41,263 nucleotides of DNA, from NCBI RefSeq assembly GCF_902381825.1, contig NZ_LR698973.1, positions 1,405,759 through 1,447,021 of the forward strand, given 5' to 3'. The notes beneath the pieces are model-generated. The model saw nothing but the letters and a program-made list of their open reading frames with translations. It was not told the DNA's origin and ran no database searches. This DNA is from Pseudocoprococcus catus. GTDB lineage: Bacteria; Bacillota; Clostridia; Lachnospirales; Lachnospiraceae. Position numbers and translations under genes: made by a program. Every line of letters begins with the position of its first letter. The first letter of the stretch is position 1. Shown here one piece after another: positions 1 to 7,803 of this stretch.

Positions 1-59
1 CAAAATATGAATAGCTTAAAGGATAAAAACCTTATTATGAAGAGGAAAAACACAAAAAC

Positions 60-497
60 TTACAGAACAGAAATGGTGTCTCCTACATGGATGGTTCCTT
101 CTTTGATGACTTTGGTAAAAATTCCCTGGGTAGGCATGATGCACTTGCCCACTTTCTGCTGAATGGCACATCCTTTGTGGCATTCCTTGCCGATCTGGGT
201 GACTTCCTGAATGGTTTCACCAATCTGAAGATGAGTGCCCACAGGCAATTCATAGAGACAGATGCCCTTTGTTGTCAGATTCTCTGCAAATTGCCCCGGC
301 GTCAGGTCTTCAACACCCATTTCAGTCATGATGTCGATACTCTCCTGAGCCAGAAGGCTGATCTGGCGGTGCCAGTTGCCGGCGTGGGCGTCCCCGACAA
401 TGCCGTGATCGCATTTGCAGATGGCAGTGTCAACAGGGGTTTTAACCACACCTTTTTCTTTGGATATGTTGATAGATGTAATGGTGCCTTTGATCAT
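60..497 (-). CDS. MOSC domain protein (molybdenum/sulfur carrier type)
   Basis: The 145-residue protein is a single MOSC domain, a fold found in proteins that handle sulfurated molybdenum cofactor, either alone or fused to MogA. The visible signature is GDAHAGNWHRQISLL near residues 36-50 and a Cys-rich tail, ECHKGCAIQQKVGKC, near residues 104-118. Start ATG at 497 follows GAGG with 9-nt spacing. It lies 116 nt downstream of moaC on the same strand, so the two probably share the moaC promoter. It likely acts in cofactor maturation or transfer; the exact substrate cannot be read from sequence. The operon may continue left of the window. Confidence 0.87.
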   Translation of the reverse strand: MIKGTITSINISKEKGVVKTPVDTAICKCDHGIVGDAHAGNWHRQISLLAQESIDIMTEMGVEDLTPGQFAENLTTKGICLYELPVGTHLQIGETIQEVTQIGKECHKGCAIQQKVGKCIMPTQGIFTKVIKEGTIHVGDTISVL

Positions 498-613
498 ATG
501 TTGATAACCTCGTTTATTTTATACCTGTTTTTTGAAATTTTGCTTGGCTTTGAACAGTTACATTTTACTTTTATTTGCATAAAGAAGCTAAATGTCCGGT
601 GATATGCGGAGGG

Positions 614-1087
614 TTACTGCTGTGTGAAATGGCCGGATTTGCCGCCGTCTTTCTCAATCACCCGCAGATTTGTGATATGCATGCCGCGGTCTATAGCTTT
701 GCACATGTCATAAATGGTCAGTGCAGCAGCTGAAACGGCATGCAGGGCTTCCATTTCCACGCCGGTCTGGCCGGTTGTTTTGACGGAGGCCTTGATGTGG
801 ACGGCATTTTCCTCTGTGTCGGTTTCAAAATGGATATCAATGCCTGACAACATCAGAGGATGGCACATCGGGATGATCACGGATGTCTGTTTGGCAGCCA
901 TAATGCCGGCTACCTGGGCGACAGCCAGTACATCTCCTTTCTTGATCTGTCCGTCGATGATGGCCTGTAAGGTCTCCGGCTGCATGTAAATACTGCCGGC
1001 GGCCACAGCGATTCGATGTGTGACGGCTTTCTCAGAGACATCCACCATTCGGGCACGTCCCTGGTCATTGATATGTGTAAGAGGCAT
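614..1087 (-). CDS. moaC: Cyclic pyranopterin monophosphate synthase MoaC
   Basis: MoaC works with MoaA in the first step of molybdenum cofactor synthesis, producing cyclic pyranopterin monophosphate from the GTP-derived intermediate. The 157-residue protein shows the family's conserved stretches: [12 protein letters not shown] near the N-terminus, [11 protein letters not shown] in the middle, and [24 protein letters not shown], ending in GGKSGHF. I chose the ATG at 1087 because the protein there begins like known MoaC proteins (PLTHIN) and GGGAGAAGG precedes it; an in-frame upstream extension to 1171 would overlap the promoter. moaA is not in the window. Confidence 0.96.
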   Translation of the reverse strand: MPLTHINDQGRARMVDVSEKAVTHRIAVAAGSIYMQPETLQAIIDGQIKKGDVLAVAQVAGIMAAKQTSVIIPMCHPLMLSGIDIHFETDTEENAVHIKASVKTTGQTGVEMEALHAVSAAALTIYDMCKAIDRGMHITNLRVIEKDGGKSGHFTQQ

Positions 1088-1142
1088 AAAAACCTTCTCC
1101 CTTCGATAGATATGTTGAAATTCGATAACTGCAATATAGACC

Positions 1143-1171
1143 ATTATAGCTGAAATGAGAAGAAAAATCAA
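1143..1171 (-). promoter_or_regulatory. Predicted sigma-A promoter of moaC-MOSC
   Basis: On the minus strand TTGATT (1171-1166) and TATAAT (1148-1143) are separated by exactly 17 bp, giving a leader of about 50 nt before the moaC start. It sits about 30 bp from the divergent promoter of the G3E GTPase gene, so the two could be controlled together. Confidence 0.7.
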
Positions 1172-1200
1172 AAAATTTCATAAACTTTAGCGCAATGGTA

Positions 1201-1229
1201 TTGATTTTATAAAAGGGACGCTTTAAAAT
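1201..1229 (+). promoter_or_regulatory. Predicted sigma-A promoter of the His-rich G3E GTPase
   Basis: TTGATT (1201-1206), 17-bp spacer, TAAAAT (1224-1229). Transcription would begin near 1236, just before the inverted repeat at 1249-1266. Confidence 0.6.
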
Positions 1230-1248
1230 AGGAAGATGCGGGATAATA

Positions 1249-1266
1249 TGTCCTGTCAACAGGACA
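1249..1266. promoter_or_regulatory. Inverted repeat in the leader of the G3E GTPase gene, possible operator
   Basis: Perfect 8-bp arms TGTCCTGT and ACAGGACA around a 2-bp centre. It lies about 20 bp downstream of the predicted -10 and 64 bp before the start codon, a position suited to a repressor roadblock. The cognate regulator is unknown. It does not resemble a Zur or Fur box to me. Confidence 0.4.
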
Positions 1267-1329
1267 GAATCCGGTATGTTTTTGAAGTTGACAGAAGATG
1301 ATTGATAGATGAAGAAGGAGGCATGCCTT

Positions 1330-2505
1330 ATGGCAAAGATTGATATTATTTCCGGTTTCCTTGGAGCAGGAAAGACAACACTGATTAAGAAGCTTCTTAG
1401 CGAAGCATTAAAGGGGCAGCAGGTTGTCCTGATTGAGAATGAATTTGGTGAAATCGGCATTGACGGCGGATTTTTAAAGGATGCAGGTGTGAACATCACA
1501 GAGATGAACTCCGGTTGTATCTGCTGCTCACTGGTTGGTGATTTTGGTACAGCGCTGAAGGATGTGATCACGAAGTTTAATCCTGACAGGATCATCATTG
1601 AACCGTCAGGTGTCGGCAAGTTATCAGATGTTATCAAAGCCGTTCAGGGTGTGGCAGAAGATGCACCGATTGAACTGAACAGCCTTGTAACAGTTGCAGA
1701 TGCCAACAAGTGCAAGATGTATATGAAAAACTTTGGTGAGTTCTACAACAACCAGGTTGAGAGCGCCCATACCATCGTGCTCAGCCGTACGCAGAATATG
1801 AAGCAGGACAAGCTGGAAGCCTGTGTTGCTATGATCAGAGAGCACAACAAGGATGCGGCAGTGATCACAACACCTTGGGATGAACTGACAGGAGAACAGC
1901 TTTTAGCTGCCATGGAGAAACCGGTGTCTCTGGCTGATATGGTGATGGCTGAAGAAGAAATCTGTCCTGTATGCGGCGGCCACCATGATCACGACCATGA
2001 TGATCACGATCATGAGCATGAACATGAACACCATCATGACCACGATGACCACGATCATGAACATGAACACCATCATGACCACGATGACCACGATCATGAG
2101 CATGAACATCATCATGATCACGATGACCACGATCATGAACATGAACATCATCACGACCATGATCATGACGATCATTGCGGATGCGGTCATGACCACGATC
2201 ATGATCACCATCACCACCATCACGCAGATGAAGTGTTCACAAGCTGGGGCAAGGAAACACCTCGCAAGTATACAAAGGAAGAAGTGGAGACAATCCTCAA
2301 GGCACTTGCAGCGGAGAACAATGAATACGGCATTATCCTTCGTGCAAAGGGCATGCTGCCAAGCCCGGACGGTACATGGATCTACTTCGATATGGTTCCT
2401 GAAGAATACGAGATCCGTGAAGGTCAGCCGGAATATACAGGCCGTCTTTGTGTCATCGGCTCCAAGATTGATGAAGTTAAGCTTGAGAAGCTGTTTATGC
2501 TGTAA
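1330..2505 (+). CDS. G3E family (CobW/COG0523) GTPase with long His-rich metal-binding linker
   Basis: G3E GTPases insert or deliver metals (nickel, cobalt, zinc and others) to target proteins. The 391-residue protein has Walker A GFLGAGKTT at 9-17, ENEFGE at 36-41, the CICC metal motif at 63-66 and a EPSGVGKLSD switch region. Residues about 218-298 form a linker with some 44 histidines mixed with Asp and Glu plus one CGCG, then a CobW C-terminal domain. ATG 1330 was chosen because AAGGAGG (1315-1321) precedes it by 8 nt; an ATG at 1309 lies before that site. The gene is a single transcription unit with its own promoter and terminator. The metal cannot be told from sequence: the cluster allows Ni, Zn, Co or Mo roles. 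Confidence 0.92.
   Translation: MAKIDIISGFLGAGKTTLIKKLLSEALKGQQVVLIENEFGEIGIDGGFLKDAGVNITEMNSGCICCSLVGDFGTALKDVITKFNPDRIIIEPSGVGKLSDVIKAVQGVAEDAPIELNSLVTVADANKCKMYMKNFGEFYNNQVESAHTIVLSRTQNMKQDKLEACVAMIREHNKDAAVITTPWDELTGEQLLAAMEKPVSLADMVMAEEEICPVCGGHHDHDHDDHDHEHEHEHHHDHDDHDHEHEHHHDHDDHDHEHEHHHDHDDHDHEHEHHHDHDHDDHCGCGHDHDHDHHHHHHADEVFTSWGKETPRKYTKEEVETILKALAAENNEYGIILRAKGMLPSPDGTWIYFDMVPEEYEIREGQPEYTGRLCVIGSKIDEVKLEKLFML
2038..2154 (+). repeat. Three tandem 39-bp repeats coding a 13-residue His/Asp/Glu unit
   Basis: Units at 2038-2076, 2077-2115 and 2116-2154 each encode DHDDHDHEHEHHH, with only synonymous differences seen between copies. A related 15-residue unit with an extra HE precedes them. 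The repeats sit inside the GTPase reading frame and would let the linker length change by slippage or recombination without a frameshift. Confidence 0.9.
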
Positions 2506-2546
2506 GTGTACATGAAATAACATATAAGATGAATAGCATAAAAATA

Positions 2547-2594
2547 AAAGACCGATATTCCAGGAAGATAGATTCCTGGAATATCGGTCTTTTT
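2547..2594. terminator. Strong bidirectional terminator
   Basis: Perfect 20-bp arms (2547-2566 and 2573-2592) around a 6-nt loop, with A-rich sequence on the left and a T-run on the right. It lies between the end of the G3E GTPase gene and the end of the oppositely directed gntR gene, so it can serve both. Confidence 0.92.
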
Positions 2595-2669
2595 ATCGAT
2601 GTATGGTAATATGCGAGATTTGCAAAGCATGTTCTATTTTGGTTATAAAGAACTGCAGTAACAATGCTT

Positions 2670-3302
2670 TTATAATTGGTTGGTCATGAGCTGTGCATGT
2701 TCCATCATGGCATCAAAAGCAGCCGAATGATTACCTTTACAGATTGCATCCAGAATTTTTTTATGGCAGGCATAGACATCTTGACGAGGTACTTTTTCAT
2801 TGAGCTGCAGTTCAGGATGATTTAAAAATCCCATGCCTGAAGATTTTAAGCTGGAAAAATAAGGATCTTGAAGAGAGTCAATCAGTTCTATGTGAAATTG
2901 ACGATCCAGTGCAAAATATTCGCCGAAATCTGTCTGTTCATCAAGATAGGCTTTCATATCCTGCATAATATATTTCAATCTGCGGACATAAATATTTTTG
3001 GGATTTTTGGCGTAGGCTTTGGCGAGTTCGGCCACGCAATAACCTTCAATGGCGTTACTGAAATGGTAGTGCTGCTTGACTTCATCAGCGGTTGGCATAT
3101 GAAGTTGAATACCGCGGCTTGGCAGAATGTCAATGCGCTTTTCATCGGCTAATTTCTGAATAGCATCTCGTACCGGTGTCTTAGACATGTTCAATTCTAT
3201 AGCAATTTGATTCAGGGAATACTTTTTATCATATTCGAATTTTCCATCGTCAATCATTTGGACTAACTGTTCATAGGCTTCATCTTTAAGAAAAAGTGAC
3301 AT
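2670..3302 (-). CDS. GntR family transcriptional regulator (FadR-type)
   Basis: The 210-residue protein has an N-terminal winged helix (about 27-64, with SLNQIAIELNMSKTPVRDAIQKLADE) and an all-helical FCD-type C-terminal domain with FALDRQFHIELIDS, the pattern of FadR-subfamily repressors that bind small carboxylate ligands. ATG 3302 follows AAGGAGG at good distance; longer in-frame starts would run through the gene's own promoter. It is divergent from the creatininase/membrane pair. The 38-bp palindrome between them is the obvious candidate operator, so this protein probably controls that pair and perhaps itself. Ligand unknown. Confidence 0.9.
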   Translation of the reverse strand: MSLFLKDEAYEQLVQMIDDGKFEYDKKYSLNQIAIELNMSKTPVRDAIQKLADEKRIDILPSRGIQLHMPTADEVKQHYHFSNAIEGYCVAELAKAYAKNPKNIYVRRLKYIMQDMKAYLDEQTDFGEYFALDRQFHIELIDSLQDPYFSSLKSSGMGFLNHPELQLNEKVPRQDVYACHKKILDAICKGNHSAAFDAMMEHAQLMTNQL

Positions 3303-3336
3303 AGGAATAGCCTCCTTAATTATACATACTGTGTTT

Positions 3337-3365
3337 ATTATAAACGAAATGGCAGAGAGTTTCAA
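3337..3365 (-). promoter_or_regulatory. Predicted promoter of gntR
   Basis: On the minus strand TTGAAA (3365-3360) and TATAAT (3342-3337) with a 17-bp spacer, about 35 nt before the gntR start codon. Confidence 0.65.
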
Positions 3366-3439
3366 CGTGATTGAAGTGTTTTGGAAATTCATCGTTATAT
3401 TGTACAAAAACATATACAACTTATTAGCAGTTATGTTAA

Positions 3440-3468
3440 TTGACATAGTTATAACAATGAAGTAATAT
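3440..3468 (+). promoter_or_regulatory. Predicted promoter of the creatininase/membrane protein operon
   Basis: Consensus TTGACA (3440-3445), 17-bp spacer, TAATAT (3463-3468). The -10 runs directly into the 38-bp palindrome, so a bound repressor would cover the -10 and the start site near 3475. Confidence 0.78.
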
Positions 3469-3502
3469 ACCATTATACCGATATATCGGTATAATGGTAT
3501 AT
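3465..3502. promoter_or_regulatory. Perfect 38-bp palindrome, probable GntR operator
   Basis: All 19 pairs match around the centre at 3483/3484. Each half holds two direct TATACC hexamers 8 bp apart (3466 and 3474), mirrored as GGTATA at 3488 and 3496, so four half-sites are present. Position over the -10 and start point suggests repression of the plus-strand operon by the divergent GntR protein. The link to this regulator is inferred from adjacency only. Confidence 0.75.
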
Positions 3503-3553
3503 CGAAAGAATATAACCAGGCAAAACAAAATCATAAAGTGGGGGAGAAAGCGT

Positions 3554-4330
3554 ATGGCACTGAATTATCTTTACAAAATGACATCTACAAAAATTAAGGA
3601 ATTACAGCCAAAATGCAATCTTGCATTTATTCCATTGGGACCGACGGAAGTGCATGGTCCGCATCTGCCATTGATGACAGATTTTCGCAGCGGATTGGAA
3701 TTGTGCGAAAGAGCAGCAAGAAAGCTGCAGGAAGAGGGGATTGAATCTATCATTGCAACGCCGGTGACGTACTGTGCAGCAGATGTGACAAATGTATTTC
3801 CTGGAAATACATCTCTTAGGGTGGAGACTGTCGAGATGCTGTTAGAGGATATATGTCTCAGCCTGGCAAGGAGTGGCTTTTATAATATCATGGTTGTATC
3901 TGGACATGCTGACCCGGGTAATGCTGCGGCAGTTGTCAGAGGTATTGAGAATGCGAAAAAGAAAAACAACAAGGTCAATGGTACCTATTCGGCGTGGTTT
4001 GACAAAGGCATTGTTGAAGGTGGCGCAGCAGCATATTTTAATGGTATTCATCCAACATATGACCTCCATGCAGGTGAATCAGAAACAGGATTTGGTTTGA
4101 TGCGTTATCCGGAATTACTGGATAAAGCGCAGATCGCATCATTGAAGCCGAATTATGAAGGCGAGTTCCTTTTTGAGAGAATTGGTGCGGGGGCAAAAGA
4201 TTTTATTGAATGTGGTGCACCGGATGCTTACTTTGGTGATCCGGCAGCTGCGACAGCTGAAAATGCGGACAAACAGTATGATGTATTTTCTGATTATGTG
4301 GTGGATGAAGTGCGTGCTTTATTGGGATAA
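3554..4330 (+). CDS. Creatininase family amidohydrolase (variant)
   Basis: The 258-residue protein belongs to the creatininase/MftE-like fold, metal-dependent hydrolases of cyclic or linear amides. GPTEVHGPHLPLMTD (29-43) supplies the usual Glu32, His34 and Asp43 ligands, and HAGESETG gives His172, Glu175 and Glu177. The usual NGHGGN loop is here SGHADPGN (116-123), which keeps the His but loses the glycines, so substrate range may differ from true creatininases. ATG 3554 follows GGGGGAGAAAG. It is the first gene of a two-gene operon under the palindrome-controlled promoter. Substrate not identifiable; creatininine use itself is not claimed. Confidence 0.82.
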   Translation: MALNYLYKMTSTKIKELQPKCNLAFIPLGPTEVHGPHLPLMTDFRSGLELCERAARKLQEEGIESIIATPVTYCAADVTNVFPGNTSLRVETVEMLLEDICLSLARSGFYNIMVVSGHADPGNAAAVVRGIENAKKKNNKVNGTYSAWFDKGIVEGGAAAYFNGIHPTYDLHAGESETGFGLMRYPELLDKAQIASLKPNYEGEFLFERIGAGAKDFIECGAPDAYFGDPAAATAENADKQYDVFSDYVVDEVRALLG

Positions 4331-4349
4331 CAGTAGAGAAGGATGGGGG

Positions 4350-4775
4350 ATGTCTATTATGAATGAAAAGAAATTTGGCAGAATTCTTGAAACAGGTATG
4401 GGGTTTATCATGTCATGGGTCCTGAATACATCGGCAATGTATTTATTAGGAGCTCCAATGACACCGGCTACGGTATTTCCTGCCTGGGTGGGGGCCTTTG
4501 CTATTGCGGTAGCCATTAACTATTTTGCACCGGTGATGGATTGGGTGGCATCATGGACAAAAAGAATTAAGAATAAAACATTGGAATATGTTGTAAGAGT
4601 GTTGATTTTCTCATTTATTGAAATTCTGTTCAATAGTGTATGGTGTATGTACAATTCGGGGAACATTGTATATTGGCCGGCGAAGTTTCCAATCCTTTTG
4701 GCGGTAGGAACAATTGCTATTTTTATTTCTTTGCCAATTATGGTACGGGTAGCCACTGCCTGTGCGAAGAAATAA
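4350..4775 (+). CDS. Small integral membrane protein, possibly DUF2798-like
   Basis: The 141-residue protein has four likely membrane segments: around GFIMSWVLNTSAMYLLG, AWVGAFAIAVAINYFAP, VRVLIFSFIEILFNSVW and ILLAVGTIAIFISLPIM. I do not recognise the family firmly; the two repeated helix pairs recall DUF2798 proteins. It starts 20 nt after the creatininase stop, and ATG 4350 or ATG 4359 both have a G-rich site upstream. Co-transcription with the creatininase and control by the GntR protein suggest transport or membrane sensing linked to the same substrate, which is inference. Confidence 0.75.
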   Translation: MSIMNEKKFGRILETGMGFIMSWVLNTSAMYLLGAPMTPATVFPAWVGAFAIAVAINYFAPVMDWVASWTKRIKNKTLEYVVRVLIFSFIEILFNSVWCMYNSGNIVYWPAKFPILLAVGTIAIFISLPIMVRVATACAKK

Positions 4776-4808
4776 AATCAGACTGTAAAATATTTGAATT
4801 TATCCGGG

Positions 4809-4854
4809 AAAGCCGAATTGGCAGGCAAATGATTTTGCTCACTGATTCGGCTTT
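4809..4854 (+). terminator. Probable terminator of the creatininase operon
   Basis: Ten-bp perfect arms AAAGCCGAAT (4809-4818) and ATTCGGCTTT (4845-4854), with a smaller inner GCAAA/TTTGC-type stem in the loop and T-rich sequence after it. Nothing else was recognised in 4855-4999. Confidence 0.6.
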
Positions 4855-4999
4855 TGGTATTTTATTGTTGGTTAAAATGGGGGGCGGGTTTTGCAGTTAG
4901 CATTGCAGCAGCCCTTTTCGACTTGAATTTCATAGATTTATTTGATATGATAATGAATAGCAAAAGAAATATGAATAAATAGAAAGTTTGGTGATAGAG

Positions 5000-5950
5000 A
5001 TGGATAAACTGGAAGTACCGGTATACCTGATAACAGGTTTCCTTGAGAGTGGCAAGACTTCTTTCCTTCAGGAAATCTTTGAAAGCGGTGAATTCGCGGA
5101 TGGTGAAAGAGGCCTTTTGATCTCATGCGAGGAAGGCGAAGTTGAACTTGATGAGAAGGCAACACTGGCTTGCAAGATTGATACTGTAACACTGGATGAG
5201 GAAGAGGAACTGACGGCAGATTTTCTTGAGAACTGCAAGAATGTTTACAAACCGAAGCGGGTTTTTGTGGAATACAACGGCATGTGGGACCCGGATACAA
5301 TTCTCAGCGTGGATATGCCAAGAGGATGGGAGATTTATCAGATTGTGACTATGATCGATGCAAGTACCTTTGCTGTTTATCTGAATAACATGAAGTCCAT
5401 TATCGGCAATATGATCAAGTGTACAGAGCTGGTTATCTTCAACAGATGTTCTGAAGAACAGGATCTGCCGATGTTCAGAAGAAATCTGAAGGCTTTGAAT
5501 TCCAATGTCCAGATGATGTTTGAGCACAAGGACGGCCGAATGATCGAACTGGGCAAGGATATCCCGCCATATGATCTGAATGCACCGATCATTGACATTA
5601 CAGATGATGATTACGGCATCTGGTATATGGATGCAGCAGATGACAAGGATCGCTATGAAGGCAAGACCGTTCGCTTTACAGCAAGGATCATGAAGAACCG
5701 TAAGTTGCCGAAGAATTTCTGTGTACCAGGCCGTAAAGCCATGACATGCTGTGCGGAGGATATCCGCTTTATCGGTTTTTTGTGTAAATACCCTGAACTT
5801 GATAATTTAAAGAATGGTGATTGGGTGACACTGACAGCCAATATGCATTATGAACGCAGAAGAGAATACGGCGGTGTAGGTCCTGTGCTTTATGCAACAG
5901 AGGTTGTAGAATGCGCAGCACCGGAAGATGAATTAGTTTATTTTAATTAA
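5000..5950 (+). CDS. G3E GTPase fused to a DUF1980-like (YcgQ C-terminal) domain
   Basis: The 316-residue protein starts with a CobW-type P-loop, GFLESGKT (13-20), but lacks the CxCC metal motif seen in the other G3E protein of this cluster. Its C-terminal third (about 195-305) has [22 protein letters not shown] (Cys250, Cys251) and GDWVTLTA, which resembles the C-terminal domain of YcgQ/TIGR03943 (DUF1980) proteins. Those usually accompany a DUF318 permease, absent here. ATG 5000 follows GGTGA; longer TTG or GTG starts at 4988 and 4991 are possible. It probably handles or senses a metal using the vicinal cysteines. Domain assignment is from memory of motifs. Confidence 0.82.
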   Translation: MDKLEVPVYLITGFLESGKTSFLQEIFESGEFADGERGLLISCEEGEVELDEKATLACKIDTVTLDEEEELTADFLENCKNVYKPKRVFVEYNGMWDPDTILSVDMPRGWEIYQIVTMIDASTFAVYLNNMKSIIGNMIKCTELVIFNRCSEEQDLPMFRRNLKALNSNVQMMFEHKDGRMIELGKDIPPYDLNAPIIDITDDDYGIWYMDAADDKDRYEGKTVRFTARIMKNRKLPKNFCVPGRKAMTCCAEDIRFIGFLCKYPELDNLKNGDWVTLTANMHYERRREYGGVGPVLYATEVVECAAPEDELVYFN

Positions 5951-5956
5951 CAGAGT

Positions 5957-5984
5957 AAAGGGACTGCATGCATGCGGTTCCTTT
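5957..5984 (+). terminator. Stem-loop between the G3E GTPase and selD, weak terminator
   Basis: A 14-bp stem including two G-U pairs, with a very tight loop and only a short T-run (TTTAT) after it. It may reduce but not stop read-through into selD. Confidence 0.4.
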
Positions 5985-6056
5985 ATCTTAAGCAGAATAC
6001 CCTTTGGCATGTCTTTAAATGCGTGCCTGAAGGGGGGAGAAGGTGTGGCTATTAAT

Positions 6057-7088
6057 ATGGAAGAAAAAATTGTTTTCTGCAAAGGCGGCGGATGTACCGC
6101 CAAGCTCGGTGCGGGGGTTCTGAGCCGTGTACTGGAAAAACTTCCAAGGGGTGAACAGGATCCATCTCTGCTTGTGGGGTATGACAGCAGGGATGATGCT
6201 GCGGTATACAAGATTTCCGATGATACGGCCATTGTGCAGACTTTGGATTTCTTTCCACCGATGGTGGATGATCCTTATACATTCGGACAGATTGCTGCTG
6301 CCAATGCGCTCAGCGATATTTATGCCATGGGCGGGGAGGTCAAGACAGCGCTGAATATTGTCTGCTTCCCTGAGAAGATGGATTTGAATATTCTGGGTGA
6401 GATTATGAGAGGCGGTTCAGAGAAGGTCATAGAAGCCGGTGGCACATTGGCCGGAGGTCATTCTATCGCAGACAGCGATGTGAAATACGGCTTGTCTGTT
6501 ATGGGAGTGGTTCATCCGGACAGAGTATTGGCCAATAATCAGGGTCAGCCCGGGGATAAGCTGATTTTGACTAAGAAGCTGGGTGTTGGCATTATCTGTA
6601 CGGCTAACCGGGTTGGCGAAGCATCTGAGGCAGCCATGCATGAAGCTATCAGGTCCATGACGACCTTGAACAAATATGCGTCGGAGATCTGTAGAAAATA
6701 CGATGTGCATGCCTGTACAGATGTCACCGGGTTTAGTTTTCTGGGACACCTGCATGAAATGTTGGACGGCAAGTTGAACTGCTGTATCGACGCTTCAGAA
6801 GTACCGGTCATTGAAGAGGCCCATCGTCATGCGGACGAATTTCTGCTGACAGCGGCCGGTCAGCGCAACAGAAATCACACAGGCCCATTTGTCGAGTTCA
6901 GAAATATTCCATTCTCTATGGAAGAAATCCTGTTCGACCCGCAGACATCAGGAGGCCTTCTGGCAGCCGTCAAAGCCGAACAGGCAGAGGCACTGGAAGC
7001 TGAATTGCAAAATGCAGGCCTTCCAGCGAAGATTGTCGGAACATTATTGGAAAAGAATAGTGAGGCGCCTGAAATAGTCGTAGAATGA
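6057..7088 (+). CDS. selD: Selenide, water dikinase SelD
   Basis: SelD makes selenophosphate from selenide and ATP. The 343-residue protein has the N-terminal catalytic stretch KGGGCTAK, where Cys13 and Lys16 match the E. coli Cys17/Lys20 pair, so this is the cysteine rather than the selenocysteine form. Also seen are DDAAVY, TTDFF-like [34 protein letters not shown] and DPQTSGGLL. The start is uncertain: ATG 6057 gives the family-like N-terminus, whereas GTG 6045 is better spaced from GGGGGAGAAGG at 6033-6043. selA, selB and selC are not in the window. It heads a three-gene selenium set with yedF and a DUF3343 gene. Confidence 0.96.
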   Translation: MEEKIVFCKGGGCTAKLGAGVLSRVLEKLPRGEQDPSLLVGYDSRDDAAVYKISDDTAIVQTLDFFPPMVDDPYTFGQIAAANALSDIYAMGGEVKTALNIVCFPEKMDLNILGEIMRGGSEKVIEAGGTLAGGHSIADSDVKYGLSVMGVVHPDRVLANNQGQPGDKLILTKKLGVGIICTANRVGEASEAAMHEAIRSMTTLNKYASEICRKYDVHACTDVTGFSFLGHLHEMLDGKLNCCIDASEVPVIEEAHRHADEFLLTAAGQRNRNHTGPFVEFRNIPFSMEEILFDPQTSGGLLAAVKAEQAEALEAELQNAGLPAKIVGTLLEKNSEAPEIVVE

Positions 7089-7128
7089 ATCATCAGGCCA
7101 ATATGAGCTAATCAAGGAGGAAACTATT

Positions 7129-7761
7129 ATGTTAAAAGTCGTTAATGCCATGGGTGATGCATGCCCGATTCCTGTTGTTAAGACAAAAAATGCCATTAAA
7201 GAATTAAGCGGTGCGGGAATGGTAGAAACACTGGTAGACAATGAAATTGCCGTCCAGAATCTGACAAAGATGGCACAGCAGAAGAACTATGGCGTCCGTT
7301 CAGAAAAACTGGGCGAGAACCAGTACAGAGTGATTATGACCATCGGAGAATCAGCGGATGAGGCAGGAGTTGAAGCTGATGAAGAGGTAAGAACAGAAGA
7401 AACCTGTATACCGGACGGAAGAAAGGGCAATAAAGTCGTTGTTATTTCATCTTCCTATATGGGCAGCGGGGATGATGAATTGGGTGCTGTTCTGATGAAG
7501 GGTTTCATCTATGCCCTGTCTCAGCAGGATGAACTGCCGAAAACAATACTTTTCTATAATGGCGGTGCCAAACTGACATGTGAAGAGGCACCGACGCTGG
7601 AAGATTTGATGTCGCTTGAAGCAAATGGTGTGGAAATCCTGACATGTGGTACCTGCCTGAATCATTACGGTCTGACAGAGAAACTGAAAGTCGGCGGCGT
7701 GACCAATATGTATGTGATCACTGAGAAAATGATGCAGGCGGATCTGATCATTAAACCATAA
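7129..7761 (+). CDS. yedF: Selenium metabolism protein YedF (TusA-like plus DsrE-like domains)
   Basis: The 210-residue protein joins an N-terminal TusA/SirA-like domain with the sulfur-transfer motif DACPIPVVK (Cys12) to a C-terminal DsrE-like domain containing the CGTC pair (Cys173, Cys176). This two-domain form is known as YedF and tracks with selD in genomes that use selenium in ways other than selenocysteine. It probably carries selenium or sulfur as a persulfide/selenopersulfide. AAGGAGG stands 8 nt before ATG 7129. The gene lies 40 nt after selD and 42 nt before the DUF3343 gene, consistent with one operon. Confidence 0.93.
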   Translation: MLKVVNAMGDACPIPVVKTKNAIKELSGAGMVETLVDNEIAVQNLTKMAQQKNYGVRSEKLGENQYRVIMTIGESADEAGVEADEEVRTEETCIPDGRKGNKVVVISSSYMGSGDDELGAVLMKGFIYALSQQDELPKTILFYNGGAKLTCEEAPTLEDLMSLEANGVEILTCGTCLNHYGLTEKLKVGGVTNMYVITEKMMQADLIIKP

Positions 7762-7803
7762 TTTAAAATATAGAATCATGGAAGAACAGGATGGCGGTGT
7801 ATC

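Noticed and set aside
1981..2225. Regular repeats that could suggest a CRISPR array or minisatellite
   Set aside because: The units are in frame inside a GTPase gene, encode a His-rich peptide and have no spacers.
1903..2523. Long antisense reading frame opposite the His-rich repeat
   Set aside because: It is the mirror of the low-complexity repeat, giving a Met/Val/Ile-rich string, with no ribosome binding site or family match.
3400..3419. TTGTA/TACAA inverted repeat as a second GntR operator
   Set aside because: Five-bp arms with a 10-bp spacer in AT-rich DNA are too weak compared with the 38-bp palindrome nearby.
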